Positions 1-7,830 of a stretch of DNA of 64,000 nucleotides are shown piece after piece; positions within the stretch are counted from its first letter, which is position 1, and each line of letters opens with the position of its first letter. Below the pieces are notes generated by a model, which did not search any database, was not told the origin of the DNA, and was given only the letters and a program-made list of their open reading frames with translations. Made by a program: the position numbers and the translations under genes. The stretch covers positions 81,336 through 145,335 of the forward strand of contig NZ_QEKW01000014.1 of NCBI RefSeq assembly GCF_003096675.1, read 5' to 3'. The stretch is from Actinomycetospora cinnamomea. GTDB lineage: Bacteria > Actinomycetota > Actinomycetes > Mycobacteriales > Pseudonocardiaceae.

Positions 1-378
1 CGGCACATGGTCTCCCGGGGCGACGGGGGCGTGCTCGTCGGGACCTCGAGCGTCTCCACCGTTCACGGCGCGCCGCGCAACCAGGCCTACGCGGCGAGCA
101 AGGCGGGACTCACCGCGATCATCAAGGGCTGCGCGGTCGAGCTCGCGCGCTACGGCATCAACGCCCACTCGCTGGTCGTCGGCTGGACCGAGACGCCGAT
201 GACCGAGCGCGGGCTGCACGACGAGCGCTTCGAGGGCGCGGTGATGCCGCGCATGCCCCAGCGACGGTGGGGGGCACCGGACGACTTCGCCCGCCTCGCG
301 GTGTACCTGGCCGGCGGTATCGGCGGCTTCCACACCGGCGACGAGATCGTCGTCGACGGCGCCTACTCGATCTTCTGA
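1..378 (+). CDS. SDR-family oxidoreductase, C-terminal part
   Basis: This is the last 125 codons of a short-chain dehydrogenase/reductase whose start lies left of the window. The SDR catalytic pair is visible as YAASK, preceded by the Ser-rich strand GTSSVST that supplies the active-site serine. The C-terminus GDEIVVDGAYSIF is the usual end of classical tetrameric SDRs. Such enzymes reduce or oxidise a carbonyl/alcohol with NAD(P)H in the cytoplasm; the substrate cannot be read from this fragment. The TGA stop at 376-378 lies inside a large palindrome shared with the convergent CoA-transferase gene. Confidence 0.9.
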   Translation, partial: RHMVSRGDGGVLVGTSSVSTVHGAPRNQAYAASKAGLTAIIKGCAVELARYGINAHSLVVGWTETPMTERGLHDERFEGAVMPRMPQRRWGAPDDFARLAVYLAGGIGGFHTGDEIVVDGAYSIF

Positions 379-436
379 CGCCTACGTGCGTGATCTTCTC
401 AGCTATAGCTGAGAAGATCACGCACGTAGGCGTCAG
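375..436. repeat. Family A palindrome, copy 1 (convergent gene end)
   Basis: A perfect 62-bp inverted repeat centred on AGCTATAGCT, with arms built from ACGTGCGTGATCTTCT. It contains the stop codons of both convergent neighbours (376-378 on plus, 433-435 on minus). There is no U-tract. By position it is a plausible bidirectional terminator, but the sequence recurs at four other loci in this window, which suggests a dispersed repeat element. Confidence 0.9.
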
Positions 437-1716
437 CGGAGGATCGCCAGCTCCTTCGCCTCGTGGCGCAGCGCGTCGCGGTGCTCGGGATGGGCGATCG
501 CGACGAGCTCGCGGGCCCGGGCGGCGATCGAGCGCCCGCGCAGCGAGGCGACGCCGTACTCGGTGACGACATGGTCGACGGTGTTCTTCAGGGTCGTCAC
601 CACGCTGCCCGGCGTCAGCTGCGCGCGGATGCGGCTGAAGCCCGTGCTGGTCGCGGCGTGGGTGACGAGGAACGCGCGGCCGCCGGGGGAGTACATGGCG
701 CCGCGCGCGAAGTCGGCCTGCCCGCCCGAGGACGACCAGTAGCGCCCGCCGATCGTCTCGCTCGCCGCCTGGCCCAGCAGGTCGACCTCGGTGGTGGCGT
801 TGATCGAGACGAAGTTCGGCTCATGAGCGACGGTGCGCGGGTCGTTGGTCCACTCGACGGGCATGAACGCGACGTCGTCGCGGCCGTCGAGCCAGCGGTG
901 CATCGCCTCGTCGCCGATGGAGAACGTCGTGACGTGGGTGCCCGGCATCTGTTGCTTGCGTGCCCCGGTGACGACGCCCGCGTCGACGAGCCGGGCGAGT
1001 CCGGCGGCGAGGCACTCGGTGTGGATGCCGAGGTCGCGGTGGCCGGTCAGGGCGGCGGTGACCGCGTCCGGGGTGCCGCCGACGCCGATCTGGAGGCACG
1101 CGCCGTCGGGCACGAGGTCGGCGACGAGCGCAGCGATGGTGTGGTCGGCGGGCGACGGAATGCGGTGGCGGACGGGGGTCAGGGCGCGGTCGGTGGCGAT
1201 CCAGCCGGCGACCTGGTCGGCGTGCACGAGGTTCGCCCCGCGGGTGAAGGGCATCGCGGAGGTCACCTCGAGCAGGAACGGGACCTCGCCGATCATCGAG
1301 GCGACGTAGTCGGCGTTGGTGCCGAGGCTGAAGTACCCGTCGGCGTCGGGGCCGGCCGCGGCGGCCAGCACCACCGAGCGCTGGGTGGCCTGTCGCAGCA
1401 GCAGCGGCATCTCGGAGAAGTGGTTGGGCACGAGGTCGCAGGTGCCGTTCCAGTAGGCCTGGCGCGAGCCCGGACCGAGGTAGTAGTCGACGTGGCGCAG
1501 GCGGTCGCCGAACTCGCCGCGGATGTAGGGGCGCTCGACGAACGGGTCCATCCGGTGGACGCGCACGCCGTCGAGGCGGTCGGCGTTCTCCTCGAGCACG
1601 TCGAGCAGGGTCTGCGGCTCGCCCTGCCCGATCGGGACCACGACGTCGGCGCCCGGGGGCACGAGCTCGAGCAGCCGCTGCGTGGCGTGGGCCTGGTCGA
1701 GGGGTGCGGGCGTCAC
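433..1716 (-). CDS. Acetyl-CoA hydrolase / 4-hydroxybutyrate CoA-transferase family protein
   Basis: A 427-aa protein of the acetyl-CoA hydrolase/transferase family (cat1 / 4-hydroxybutyrate CoA-transferase type), about the usual length. These enzymes move CoA between acyl-CoA and acetate or a small acid through a glutamyl-CoA thioester. Glycine-rich strands such as LQIGVGGTPDAV and the C-terminal YGVASLRGRS segment are typical. The GTG at 1716 is chosen because the open frame upstream of it has composition unlike the protein and overlaps the divergent exporter gene. The acyl substrate cannot be deduced. Confidence 0.8.
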   Translation of the reverse strand: MTPAPLDQAHATQRLLELVPPGADVVVPIGQGEPQTLLDVLEENADRLDGVRVHRMDPFVERPYIRGEFGDRLRHVDYYLGPGSRQAYWNGTCDLVPNHFSEMPLLLRQATQRSVVLAAAAGPDADGYFSLGTNADYVASMIGEVPFLLEVTSAMPFTRGANLVHADQVAGWIATDRALTPVRHRIPSPADHTIAALVADLVPDGACLQIGVGGTPDAVTAALTGHRDLGIHTECLAAGLARLVDAGVVTGARKQQMPGTHVTTFSIGDEAMHRWLDGRDDVAFMPVEWTNDPRTVAHEPNFVSINATTEVDLLGQAASETIGGRYWSSSGGQADFARGAMYSPGGRAFLVTHAATSTGFSRIRAQLTPGSVVTTLKNTVDHVVTEYGVASLRGRSIAARARELVAIAHPEHRDALRHEAKELAILR

Positions 1717-1771
1717 GGGGGCTGGGTGCCCCTGCGGGCCATGGTGATCACGTCGGTGTGACGGCACTAGC

Positions 1772-2635
1772 GTGCGACCGGTGTCCGGGCTGCTCGGCGA
1801 GGCGGGGCTGCTGCTCGTCGCGGTGGTCGGCATCTCGTTCTCGGCGCCGCTCGCCGCGGCGGCGGCCGTGCCCGCGCTGTCGATCGCGTTCTGGCGCACG
1901 GCGATGGCGTCGGCGGTGCTGGCGCCGCTGGCGGTCCGGTCCGGCCGCGTCACGGGCCGGGACGTGCGCACGTGCGCCCTCGCCGGGGTGCTGCTCGCGG
2001 TCCATTTCGGGACCTGGATCCCGAGCCTGCTGCTGACGTCGGTGGCGACCTCGACGGCCCTGGTCTGCACGACGCCGCTGTGGACCGCGGTGCTGACGCG
2101 GCTCGTCGGGGGCCGGGTGCCGGGGGTGGTGTGGGCGGGCGGGGCGCTGGCGCTGACCGGGGTGGTGCTCGTGGCCGGGGTCGATCTCGCCGGCTCGCCG
2201 CGCGCGCTGCTCGGGGACGCACTCGCCCTGCTCGGCGGCGTGGCGATGGCCGGCTACCTGCTGGTCGGCGCCGCCGCCCGCGCCCGTCTGCCCACCGTGA
2301 CCTACACGCTGCTCTGCTACGCGACGGCGGCGCTGACGCTGCTGGTGGTGGTGCTCGTGGCCGGGCAGCCGCTGGTCGGGTGGCCGGCGCGCGGGTGGCT
2401 GGCGCTGGTCGGGATCACGGTGTGCGGGCAGTTCCTCGGGCACACGCTGCTCAACCGGGCGCTGCGCACCGTCGGCGCGCCGGTGGTGGCCGTCGTGTCG
2501 CTGCTGGAGGTGCCGGGCGCCGCGGTGATCGCTGCGCTGTGGCTGGGGGAGCGGCTGGCCCCCACGACCCTGGCGGGTCTGATGGTGCTGCTCGCCGGGG
2601 TCGCCCTGGTCGCGCACGGCGGGCGGGGCCCGTGA
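1772..2635 (+). CDS. EamA/DMT-family membrane transporter
   Basis: A 287-aa, very hydrophobic protein with about ten predicted membrane helices arranged as two homologous halves, as in EamA (DMT superfamily) metabolite exporters. The second half carries the typical run PVVAVVSLLEVPGAAV followed by LGERLAP. It probably exports amino acids or other small metabolites across the cytoplasmic membrane; the substrate is unknown. GTG at 1772 or GTG at 1781 could be the start and no strong ribosome site separates them. It is divergent from the CoA-transferase, with 55 bp between the starts. Confidence 0.8.
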   Translation: MRPVSGLLGEAGLLLVAVVGISFSAPLAAAAAVPALSIAFWRTAMASAVLAPLAVRSGRVTGRDVRTCALAGVLLAVHFGTWIPSLLLTSVATSTALVCTTPLWTAVLTRLVGGRVPGVVWAGGALALTGVVLVAGVDLAGSPRALLGDALALLGGVAMAGYLLVGAAARARLPTVTYTLLCYATAALTLLVVVLVAGQPLVGWPARGWLALVGITVCGQFLGHTLLNRALRTVGAPVVAVVSLLEVPGAAVIAALWLGERLAPTTLAGLMVLLAGVALVAHGGRGP

Positions 2636-2762
2636 CACTGCAACCTGCGTGCAACCCCTGCGTCGGCGCGCGTGATCGGCTTCACTGTGGGGAGCCACAC
2701 GACCGCGGGCGGAGAGCGGGCGGACGCCCCGGTCGGCCGAGGTCGCCCGCGTGGAGGTAGCA

Positions 2763-4580
2763 GTGACCCAGACCGTCGAGGGTGCCCGCACCGATGCCGG
2801 CACGCGGGTGGACTCCTGGCTCGCCGAGTTCGCCGCCGCGCTCTCGGACGGCGACGCCGACCGTGCCGCGGCGCTCTTCGCCGACGAGTCCTACTGGCGT
2901 GACCTCGTGTCGTTCACCTGGAACCTGATCACCGTCGAGGGCCCGTCCGGGGTCGCCGACGTGGTGCGCTCGGAGGCCGCGCGGCAGATGGCGCCGGTGA
3001 CCTTCGAGGTCAGTGGTGAGCCGACCGAGGCCGACGGGGTCACCGAGGCCTGGCTGAAGTTCGAGACCGCGATCGGACGCGGCACCGGCCACCTGCGGCT
3101 CGACGCCCAGGGCAAGGGCTGGATCCTGCTCACCACGCTCGACGAGCTGAAGGGGCACGAGGAGCCGCGCGGCGAGCGCCGGCCGTTCGGCACCGAGCAC
3201 GGCGCCAACCCCGACCGCGTCACCTGGCGCGAGCAGCGCGAGGCCGAGGCGGCCGAGCTGGGCTACACCCGCCAGCCCGAGGTCGTCATCATCGGCGGCG
3301 GGCAGGGCGGCATCGCGCTCGGCGCGCGGCTGCGCCAGCTCGGGATCGAGACGATCATCGTCGAGACCAACGAGCGGCCGGGCGACTCCTGGCGCAAGCG
3401 CTACAAGAGCCTCGCCCTGCACGACCCGGTCTGGTACGACCACCTGCCCTACCTGAAGTTCCCGGACAACTGGCCGGTCTTCGCGCCGAAGGACAAGATC
3501 GGCGACTGGCTCGAGATGTACACGAAGATCATGGAGCTGAACTACTGGGGCTCCACGACGGCCAAGAGCGCGACGTACGACGAGTCCTCGGGCGAGTGGT
3601 CCGTGGTCGTCGACCGCGACGGCGAGGAGGTCACGCTCCGGCCCCAGCAGCTCGTGTTCGCCCTCGGCGTCTCGGGCAAGCCGAACGTCCCCGAGGTCCC
3701 GGGGCGGGAGAAGTTCCGCGGCGAGGTGCAGCACTCGTCGCAGCACCCGGGCCCGGACGCGTACAAGGGCAAGAAGTGCGTCGTCATCGGGTCGAACAAC
3801 TCGGCGTTCGACATCTGCGGCGCGCTGTGGGAGGTCGGCGCCGACGTGACGATGGTGCAGCGCAGCTCGACGCACATCATCAAGTCGGACTCGCTGATGG
3901 AGTACGCCCTCGGGGATCTGTACTCCGAGCGCGCCGTGGCCTCGGGCATCGACACCTACACCGCCGACATGGTCTTCGCCTCGTTGCCGTACCGGATCAT
4001 GGGCGGCTTCCTCAAGCCGGCGTACGACAAGGCCCGCGAGGTCGACGCCGACTTCTACCGCCGCCTGGAGGAGGCCGGCTTCGACCTGGACTTCGGCGAC
4101 GACGACACCGGGCTGTTCATGAAGTACCTGCGCCGCGGCTCGGGCTACTACATCGACGTGGGCGCGGCGGACCTCGTGGCCGAGGGCAAGGTGAAGCTCG
4201 CGAAGGGTCAGATCACCGAGTTCACCGAGGACGCCGTCGTGCTCGACGACGGCACCCGCCTCGAGGCCGACCTCGTCGTCTTCGCCACCGGCTACGGCTC
4301 GATGAACCAGCGGGCCGCCGACATCATCGGCCAGGAGATGGCCGACAGGGTCGGCAAGGTCTGGGGCCTGGGCTCGGGCACCACCAAGGACCCGGGTCCC
4401 TGGGAGGGCGAGGAGCGCAACATGTGGAAGCCCACCCAGCAGGAGGCGCTGTGGTTCCACGGCGGCAACCTGCACCAGTCGCGCTTCTACTCGCTCTACC
4501 TCGCCCTGCAGCTCAAGGCCCGGTCGGTCGGCATCCCGACCCCGGTCCACGGGCGGCAGGAGGTGCACCACACGGCGTGA
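2763..4580 (+). CDS. Flavin-dependent monooxygenase with N-terminal NTF2-like domain
   Basis: About 605 aa. Residues 1-130 look like an NTF2/SnoaL-type cone domain (LAEFAAALSDGDADRAAALF). A flavin monooxygenase follows, with the FAD motif GGGQGG near 178-183 and a second Rossmann motif VVIGSNNSAFD near 339 for NADPH. This architecture is common in actinobacterial YUCCA/FMO-like enzymes that oxygenate N, S or ketone groups. The second motif reads GSNNSA where GxGxxG would be canonical, which I recall as normal in this subgroup. GTG 2763 is preferred over the in-frame GTG at 2751 because GGAGGT (2753-2758) lies just before it. The substrate is unknown. Confidence 0.82.
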   Translation: MTQTVEGARTDAGTRVDSWLAEFAAALSDGDADRAAALFADESYWRDLVSFTWNLITVEGPSGVADVVRSEAARQMAPVTFEVSGEPTEADGVTEAWLKFETAIGRGTGHLRLDAQGKGWILLTTLDELKGHEEPRGERRPFGTEHGANPDRVTWREQREAEAAELGYTRQPEVVIIGGGQGGIALGARLRQLGIETIIVETNERPGDSWRKRYKSLALHDPVWYDHLPYLKFPDNWPVFAPKDKIGDWLEMYTKIMELNYWGSTTAKSATYDESSGEWSVVVDRDGEEVTLRPQQLVFALGVSGKPNVPEVPGREKFRGEVQHSSQHPGPDAYKGKKCVVIGSNNSAFDICGALWEVGADVTMVQRSSTHIIKSDSLMEYALGDLYSERAVASGIDTYTADMVFASLPYRIMGGFLKPAYDKAREVDADFYRRLEEAGFDLDFGDDDTGLFMKYLRRGSGYYIDVGAADLVAEGKVKLAKGQITEFTEDAVVLDDGTRLEADLVVFATGYGSMNQRAADIIGQEMADRVGKVWGLGSGTTKDPGPWEGEERNMWKPTQQEALWFHGGNLHQSRFYSLYLALQLKARSVGIPTPVHGRQEVHHTA

Positions 4581-4635
4581 CCCACCCGGTCCGGGTCCCT
4601 GTCACCGGGCGGGGGCGCCCCCGCGCCCCCGCCCG

Positions 4636-5025
4636 TCACGACACGCGCAGCCGACGCTGGTGGTCGCGGACCGCGGCCAGGAGCGCGCGGCGGGACAGGG
4701 TCCGGGGCCCGCACTCGCAACGGGCCGGGAGCTCGTCGTCGTCGAGCGCGTCCGGTCCCGTCTCGAGGACGTCGGCCCACGCCCGGGCGGCGTCGCCCTT
4801 GTGGGCGGTGTCGACGCGGTCACGCCGGCCGTGCCCGCGCGGCCCGGGCCACGACAGGTAGACGAGGGTCCCGTCGACGTCGTGGACCTCGGCGACGTGG
4901 TGGCTGCGTGCGCACTGCACGCGGAGCCTGACCCGGCCGGGATGGTCGCTGCTCGGGTCGAGGAGCCGGTGCGCGTGCGCCCGGCGCTGGGGCGGTGTGG
5001 GCGGCGTGGGGGTCGTCGAACTCAT
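4636..5025 (-). CDS. Hypothetical small protein with CxC motif
   Basis: A 129-aa basic protein of unknown function. The N-terminus is rich in Pro and Thr. A compact, probably beta-rich stretch (VRLRVQCARSHHVAEVHDVDGTLVYLSW) follows, then a helical part with a CECG motif near residue 105 and a basic C-terminus. Three cysteines and paired histidines could bind a metal, but no known finger is recognisable. It starts 11 bp downstream of the hibernation-factor stop codon on the same strand and is probably cotranscribed, which hints at a ribosome- or stress-linked role. That is inference only. Confidence 0.6.
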   Translation of the reverse strand: MSSTTPTPPTPPQRRAHAHRLLDPSSDHPGRVRLRVQCARSHHVAEVHDVDGTLVYLSWPGPRGHGRRDRVDTAHKGDAARAWADVLETGPDALDDDELPARCECGPRTLSRRALLAAVRDHQRRLRVS

Positions 5026-5035
5026 CGGGATGTCC

Positions 5036-5839
5036 TCACCCGGCCGGGGCGATCAGGCCGTAGTGCCCGTCGAACCGGCGGTAGATGACCGCGCCCCGCC
5101 CCCGCTCGAGGTCGAGGAAGAAGAGGAACGGCAGGCCCAGCAGGTTCATCCGCTCCACGGCCGCGGCGGGAGTCAGCTCGGGGGCCGGCTGCGAGCTGAC
5201 GGTGACGGGCAGCTCGAACGGCGCGAGGTCGTGGGGGGCGGGCGGCGTCGTCTGGGCGAGCCGGAAACCGGTGTCCCCCGACCGGTAGATCACCGTGTCC
5301 CGCCCGCTGCCCTGCTCGGTGAACAGGTGGAAGTCGAGGTCGAGCAGGCCCATGTCCCGCGCCGCGTCGTCGACCGAGCAGACGTGCGGCGTGAACGACT
5401 TGCGGCGCACGATCTCCCGCTCCTCCTCCGGGCGCGGGAACCAGGCCTCCGGTCGGCGTGGCGGTGAGTCGTGACGCCACTCGTGGGGCTCCTCGGACGG
5501 CCGTCGACCCCGTCGCGCCTCCCATCCCTCCGCGACGCGTTCGAGGCGCCGGCGCAGGCGATCGGACAGTCGGTCGATCGCTTCGGCGGCGGTGGGCCCG
5601 TCGGCCTGCGCCCGGACCCGGCGGCCGCCGACCTCGAGGTTGCCCTGCGCGATCACCGGGCGGCGCACGGCCGGATCGCCGTGGCGGGTGAGCCGCACCC
5701 GCGCCGAGGTCACGGGCCTGCCGCCGAGGTGCAGCAGGCGGCCGATGACCTCTCGGGCGTGCTGCGGGGCGTCCTCGGCGATGCGCCCGTCGGTGCTGAT
5801 CTGGATCGTGACCTCGTCGGGCGAGGACAAGGTGCCCAC
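5036..5839 (-). CDS. Long ribosome hibernation factor (HPF/RafH-like)
   Basis: A 267-aa protein. The N-terminal third resembles an S30AE/YfiA domain that binds the 30S subunit (HAREVIGRLLHLGG onward). Two successive copies of the S30AE C-terminal dimerisation-type domain follow, each ending in a VIYR motif (DTVIYRSGD and GAVIYRRFDGH). A doubled C-terminal domain is the layout I recall for mycobacterial RafH/DATIN, a hypoxia factor, rather than standard HPF. The GTG at 5839 is preceded by GAGGGGGT and fits the family start better than the upstream in-frame GTG at 5869. No convincing DosR box was found upstream. Confidence 0.78.
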   Translation of the reverse strand: MGTLSSPDEVTIQISTDGRIAEDAPQHAREVIGRLLHLGGRPVTSARVRLTRHGDPAVRRPVIAQGNLEVGGRRVRAQADGPTAAEAIDRLSDRLRRRLERVAEGWEARRGRRPSEEPHEWRHDSPPRRPEAWFPRPEEEREIVRRKSFTPHVCSVDDAARDMGLLDLDFHLFTEQGSGRDTVIYRSGDTGFRLAQTTPPAPHDLAPFELPVTVSSQPAPELTPAAAVERMNLLGLPFLFFLDLERGRGAVIYRRFDGHYGLIAPAG

Positions 5840-5978
5840 GGCGTGACCCCCTCGGCTGCGTCTGTTCACGCCGTGACCGTCGCCGGTCCCGCGGGAGCCG
5901 CGCACCGGGCATGGGGCCCGCCCGACCCGGGACGCAGGTCCCGGACGACCCTCGGGCACGCGAGCGCCGTCGCGGGGG

Positions 5979-6027
5979 AGCGAGGGTCACCTTCGCCGCG
6001 TGCCACGCAGCCGAGGTGACCCTCGCT
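5979..6027. repeat. Family E inverted repeat, copy 1
   Basis: A 49-bp imperfect palindrome: arms AGCGAGGGTCACCT and AGGTGACCCTCGCT enclose a second pairing region CGCGTG/CCACGC. It lies in the divergent region between the hibernation factor and the aldo/keto reductase, so it does not sit at the 3' end of either. A closely similar element is at 44153-44201. Confidence 0.75.
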
Positions 6028-6074
6028 GCTCGGGGAGGTGCATCGAGCGGCGGCCGGCGGGGCACGCTGCCGGC

Positions 6075-7046
6075 ATGGAGTACACGAAGCTCGGCATGAC
6101 CGGGCTGGACGTCTCGCGGATCTGCCTGGGTTGCATGAGCTACGGGGTGCCGGACGCGGGCGGGTGGCCGTGGTCGCTCGACGCCGACGAGGCTGAGCCG
6201 TTCTTCCGCCAGGCCCTCGACGCCGGGATCAACTTCTTCGACACCGCCGACGTCTACTCGGCCGGCACGTCGGAGGAGATCACCGGGCGCTGGCTGAACC
6301 AGATGGCCGACCGGGACGAGGTCGTCGTCGCCACCAAGGTCTTCAACCGGATGCGTCCCGGGCCCAACGGCGCCGGCCTGTCCCGTAAGGCGATCATGAC
6401 CGGTATCGACGCGTCGCTGCGGCGGCTCGGCATGGACTACGTGGACCTCTACCAGATCCACCGCTGGGACGACGAGACGCCGATCGAGGAGACGCTCGAG
6501 GCGCTGCACGACGTGGTCAAGGCGGGCAAGGTCCGCTACATCGGCGCCTCGTCGATGTACGCGTGGCAGTTCGCGAAGGCGCTGCACCGCCAGGACGCGA
6601 ACGGCTGGACCCGCTTCGTCACGATGCAGGACCACTACAACCTCCTCTACCGCGAGGAGGAGCGCGAGATGCTGCCGCTGTGCGCCGACGAGGGCATCGG
6701 CGCGATCCCCTGGAGCCCGCTCGCGCGCGGCAAGCTGACCCGCGACTGGGACGAGTCCACGACGCGCGGGGAGACCGACGAGTTCGGCAGGACGCTCTAC
6801 CGCGACACCGACCGGCACATCGTCGAGCGCGTCGCCGAGGTCGCCGAGAAGCGCGGCGTCTCCCGGGCCCAGGTGGCGCTGGCGTGGGTGCTGAACAACC
6901 CGGTCGTCGACGCCCCGATCGTCGGCGCGACGAAGGCCCACCACCTCGCCGACGCGATCGCCGCCGTCGACCTGCGCCTCGACGACGACGAGATCGCCGC
7001 GCTCGAGGAGCGCTACGAGCCGCGCGGGATCGCCGGGCACCGCTGA
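6075..7046 (+). CDS. Aldo/keto reductase
   Basis: A 323-aa TIM-barrel oxidoreductase with the AKR tetrad in order: Asp and Tyr in FFDTADVYSAG, Lys in VATKVF, and His in YQIHRWD. It reduces aldehydes or ketones with NADPH in the cytoplasm. The family resembles YajO/Tas-like AKRs of about 320-350 aa. The ATG start is followed at once by the conserved N-terminus EYTKLGMTGLDVS. The gene stands alone, with a convergent neighbour and two terminator-like hairpins downstream, so its physiological substrate is not indicated by context. Confidence 0.9.
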   Translation: MEYTKLGMTGLDVSRICLGCMSYGVPDAGGWPWSLDADEAEPFFRQALDAGINFFDTADVYSAGTSEEITGRWLNQMADRDEVVVATKVFNRMRPGPNGAGLSRKAIMTGIDASLRRLGMDYVDLYQIHRWDDETPIEETLEALHDVVKAGKVRYIGASSMYAWQFAKALHRQDANGWTRFVTMQDHYNLLYREEEREMLPLCADEGIGAIPWSPLARGKLTRDWDESTTRGETDEFGRTLYRDTDRHIVERVAEVAEKRGVSRAQVALAWVLNNPVVDAPIVGATKAHHLADAIAAVDLRLDDDEIAALEERYEPRGIAGHR

Positions 7047-7063
7047 CCCGCGTCGGCGACGCA

Positions 7064-7110
7064 ACGAACGCGCCGTTCGTGCGCATAGAAGCCGCGAACG
7101 GCGCGTTCGC
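7064..7110. terminator. Hairpin downstream of the aldo/keto reductase
   Basis: Arms CGAACGCGCCGTTCG and CGAACGGCGCGTTCG form a perfect 15-bp stem around a 15-nt loop, starting about 20 nt after the stop codon. Each arm is also nearly self-complementary. There is no U-tract, as is common for actinobacterial terminators. Confidence 0.65.
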
Positions 7111-7224
7111 TCCGGCCCCGGACCTCACCGGGTCGGCGTCGGCGGCGACGGCCCGCACGCACGGGTCGTCGAGGGCGCAACGAAGGCCAGGACGAGCACC
7201 GGCACCAGGCGACCACGCGCGACC

Positions 7225-7266
7225 GTCCGCACTCCGCCTCCTCCTCGTCACGTGGCGGAGGCGGAC
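7225..7266. terminator. Hairpin at the 3' side of the GNAT gene
   Basis: GTCCGC-A-CTCCGCC pairs with GGCGGAG-GCGGAC: 13 bp with one bulged A and a 15-nt loop. It lies about 40 nt beyond the stop codon of the minus-strand acetyltransferase, so it probably ends that transcript. Confidence 0.5.
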
Positions 7267-7303
7267 ACCGGTGCGGAGGGCGGACGACCGGGCGACCACC
7301 GGA

Positions 7304-7744
7304 TCAGCCGCGACGCGGCGTGGCCCCGGACGCGACGCGCTTGCGCAGCTCGCCGACCTCGGTGGCCGCGAACCCGTGCGCCGCGAGCCAGGTGCGCACG
7401 CCGTCGCCGTCCGGGTGCCGCGTCGGGACGACGTTGTAGACGTAGTTGAGCTGGCGGGCCGCGGCCTCACGCTCGAGGTGCTCGAGCACGAAGCGGCCGA
7501 CGCCGGTCCCGCGCACCGCGGGTGCAGCGATGATGAGGATCTCCGCGTCGCCCCACGTGTCGTCGAGCCGGCCGTAGCCCACGGCCCGGCCGTCGTCGTC
7601 CTCCACGCGCCACCACGTGTCGCCGAGCGGCCGGCCGACCTCGGGGTGGCCGAGCCCGAACAGCGTCGGGGGCAGGTCGCCCAGCGCGGCGGCCTTGTCC
7701 TGGTCCCAGCGGGGCTCGTGCTCGGCGATCCAGTGCCACGTCAT
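7304..7744 (-). CDS. GNAT-family N-acetyltransferase
   Basis: A 146-aa acetyltransferase. The acetyl-CoA pyrophosphate loop is visible as APAVRGTGVGRFVLEHL (R/Q-x-x-G-x-G/A pattern), after a beta-strand ILIIAA. The segment WRVEDDDGRAVGYGRL is the usual preceding hairpin. It transfers an acetyl group from acetyl-CoA to an unknown amine. The ATG at 7744 has a good GGAGG seven bases upstream. It is divergent from boxC with about 86 bp between the starts, but nothing links it to benzoate metabolism. Confidence 0.85.
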   Translation of the reverse strand: MTWHWIAEHEPRWDQDKAAALGDLPPTLFGLGHPEVGRPLGDTWWRVEDDDGRAVGYGRLDDTWGDAEILIIAAPAVRGTGVGRFVLEHLEREAAARQLNYVYNVVPTRHPDGDGVRTWLAAHGFAATEVGELRKRVASGATPRRG

Positions 7745-7830
7745 CGGGGCCTCCGAAAGTTCTACAGGTCTATGCACCGGCGTCTGATTCTCGTAGACTG
7801 TGGTCCGCACGACAAGGGAGGACCACCACC
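7745..7830. promoter_or_regulatory. Divergent promoter region, GNAT / box operon
   Basis: This 86-bp spacer must hold the box operon promoter. A candidate -10 hexamer TAGACT is at 7794-7799, with no good -35 partner. A ribosome site AGGGAGG (7815-7821) precedes the boxC GTG. No BoxR-like TGCA-N6-TGCA pair was found. Confidence 0.4.

Noticed and set aside
463..1761. A 432-aa plus-strand open frame over the CoA-transferase
   Set aside because: Arg/Gly/Val-rich antisense shadow of a clearly conserved gene; no domain is visible in it.
2682..4571. 629-aa minus-strand frame over the monooxygenase gene
   Set aside because: Antisense shadow; composition is typical of reversed high-GC coding DNA.
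5839..6074. DosR (dormancy) box upstream of the RafH-like gene
   Set aside because: GGTCCCGGACGACCC near 5938 resembles a palindrome, but it does not match the GGGACT-type DosR consensus well enough.
7745..7830. BoxR operator upstream of boxC
   Set aside because: Only one TGCA occurs; the required paired spacing is absent.
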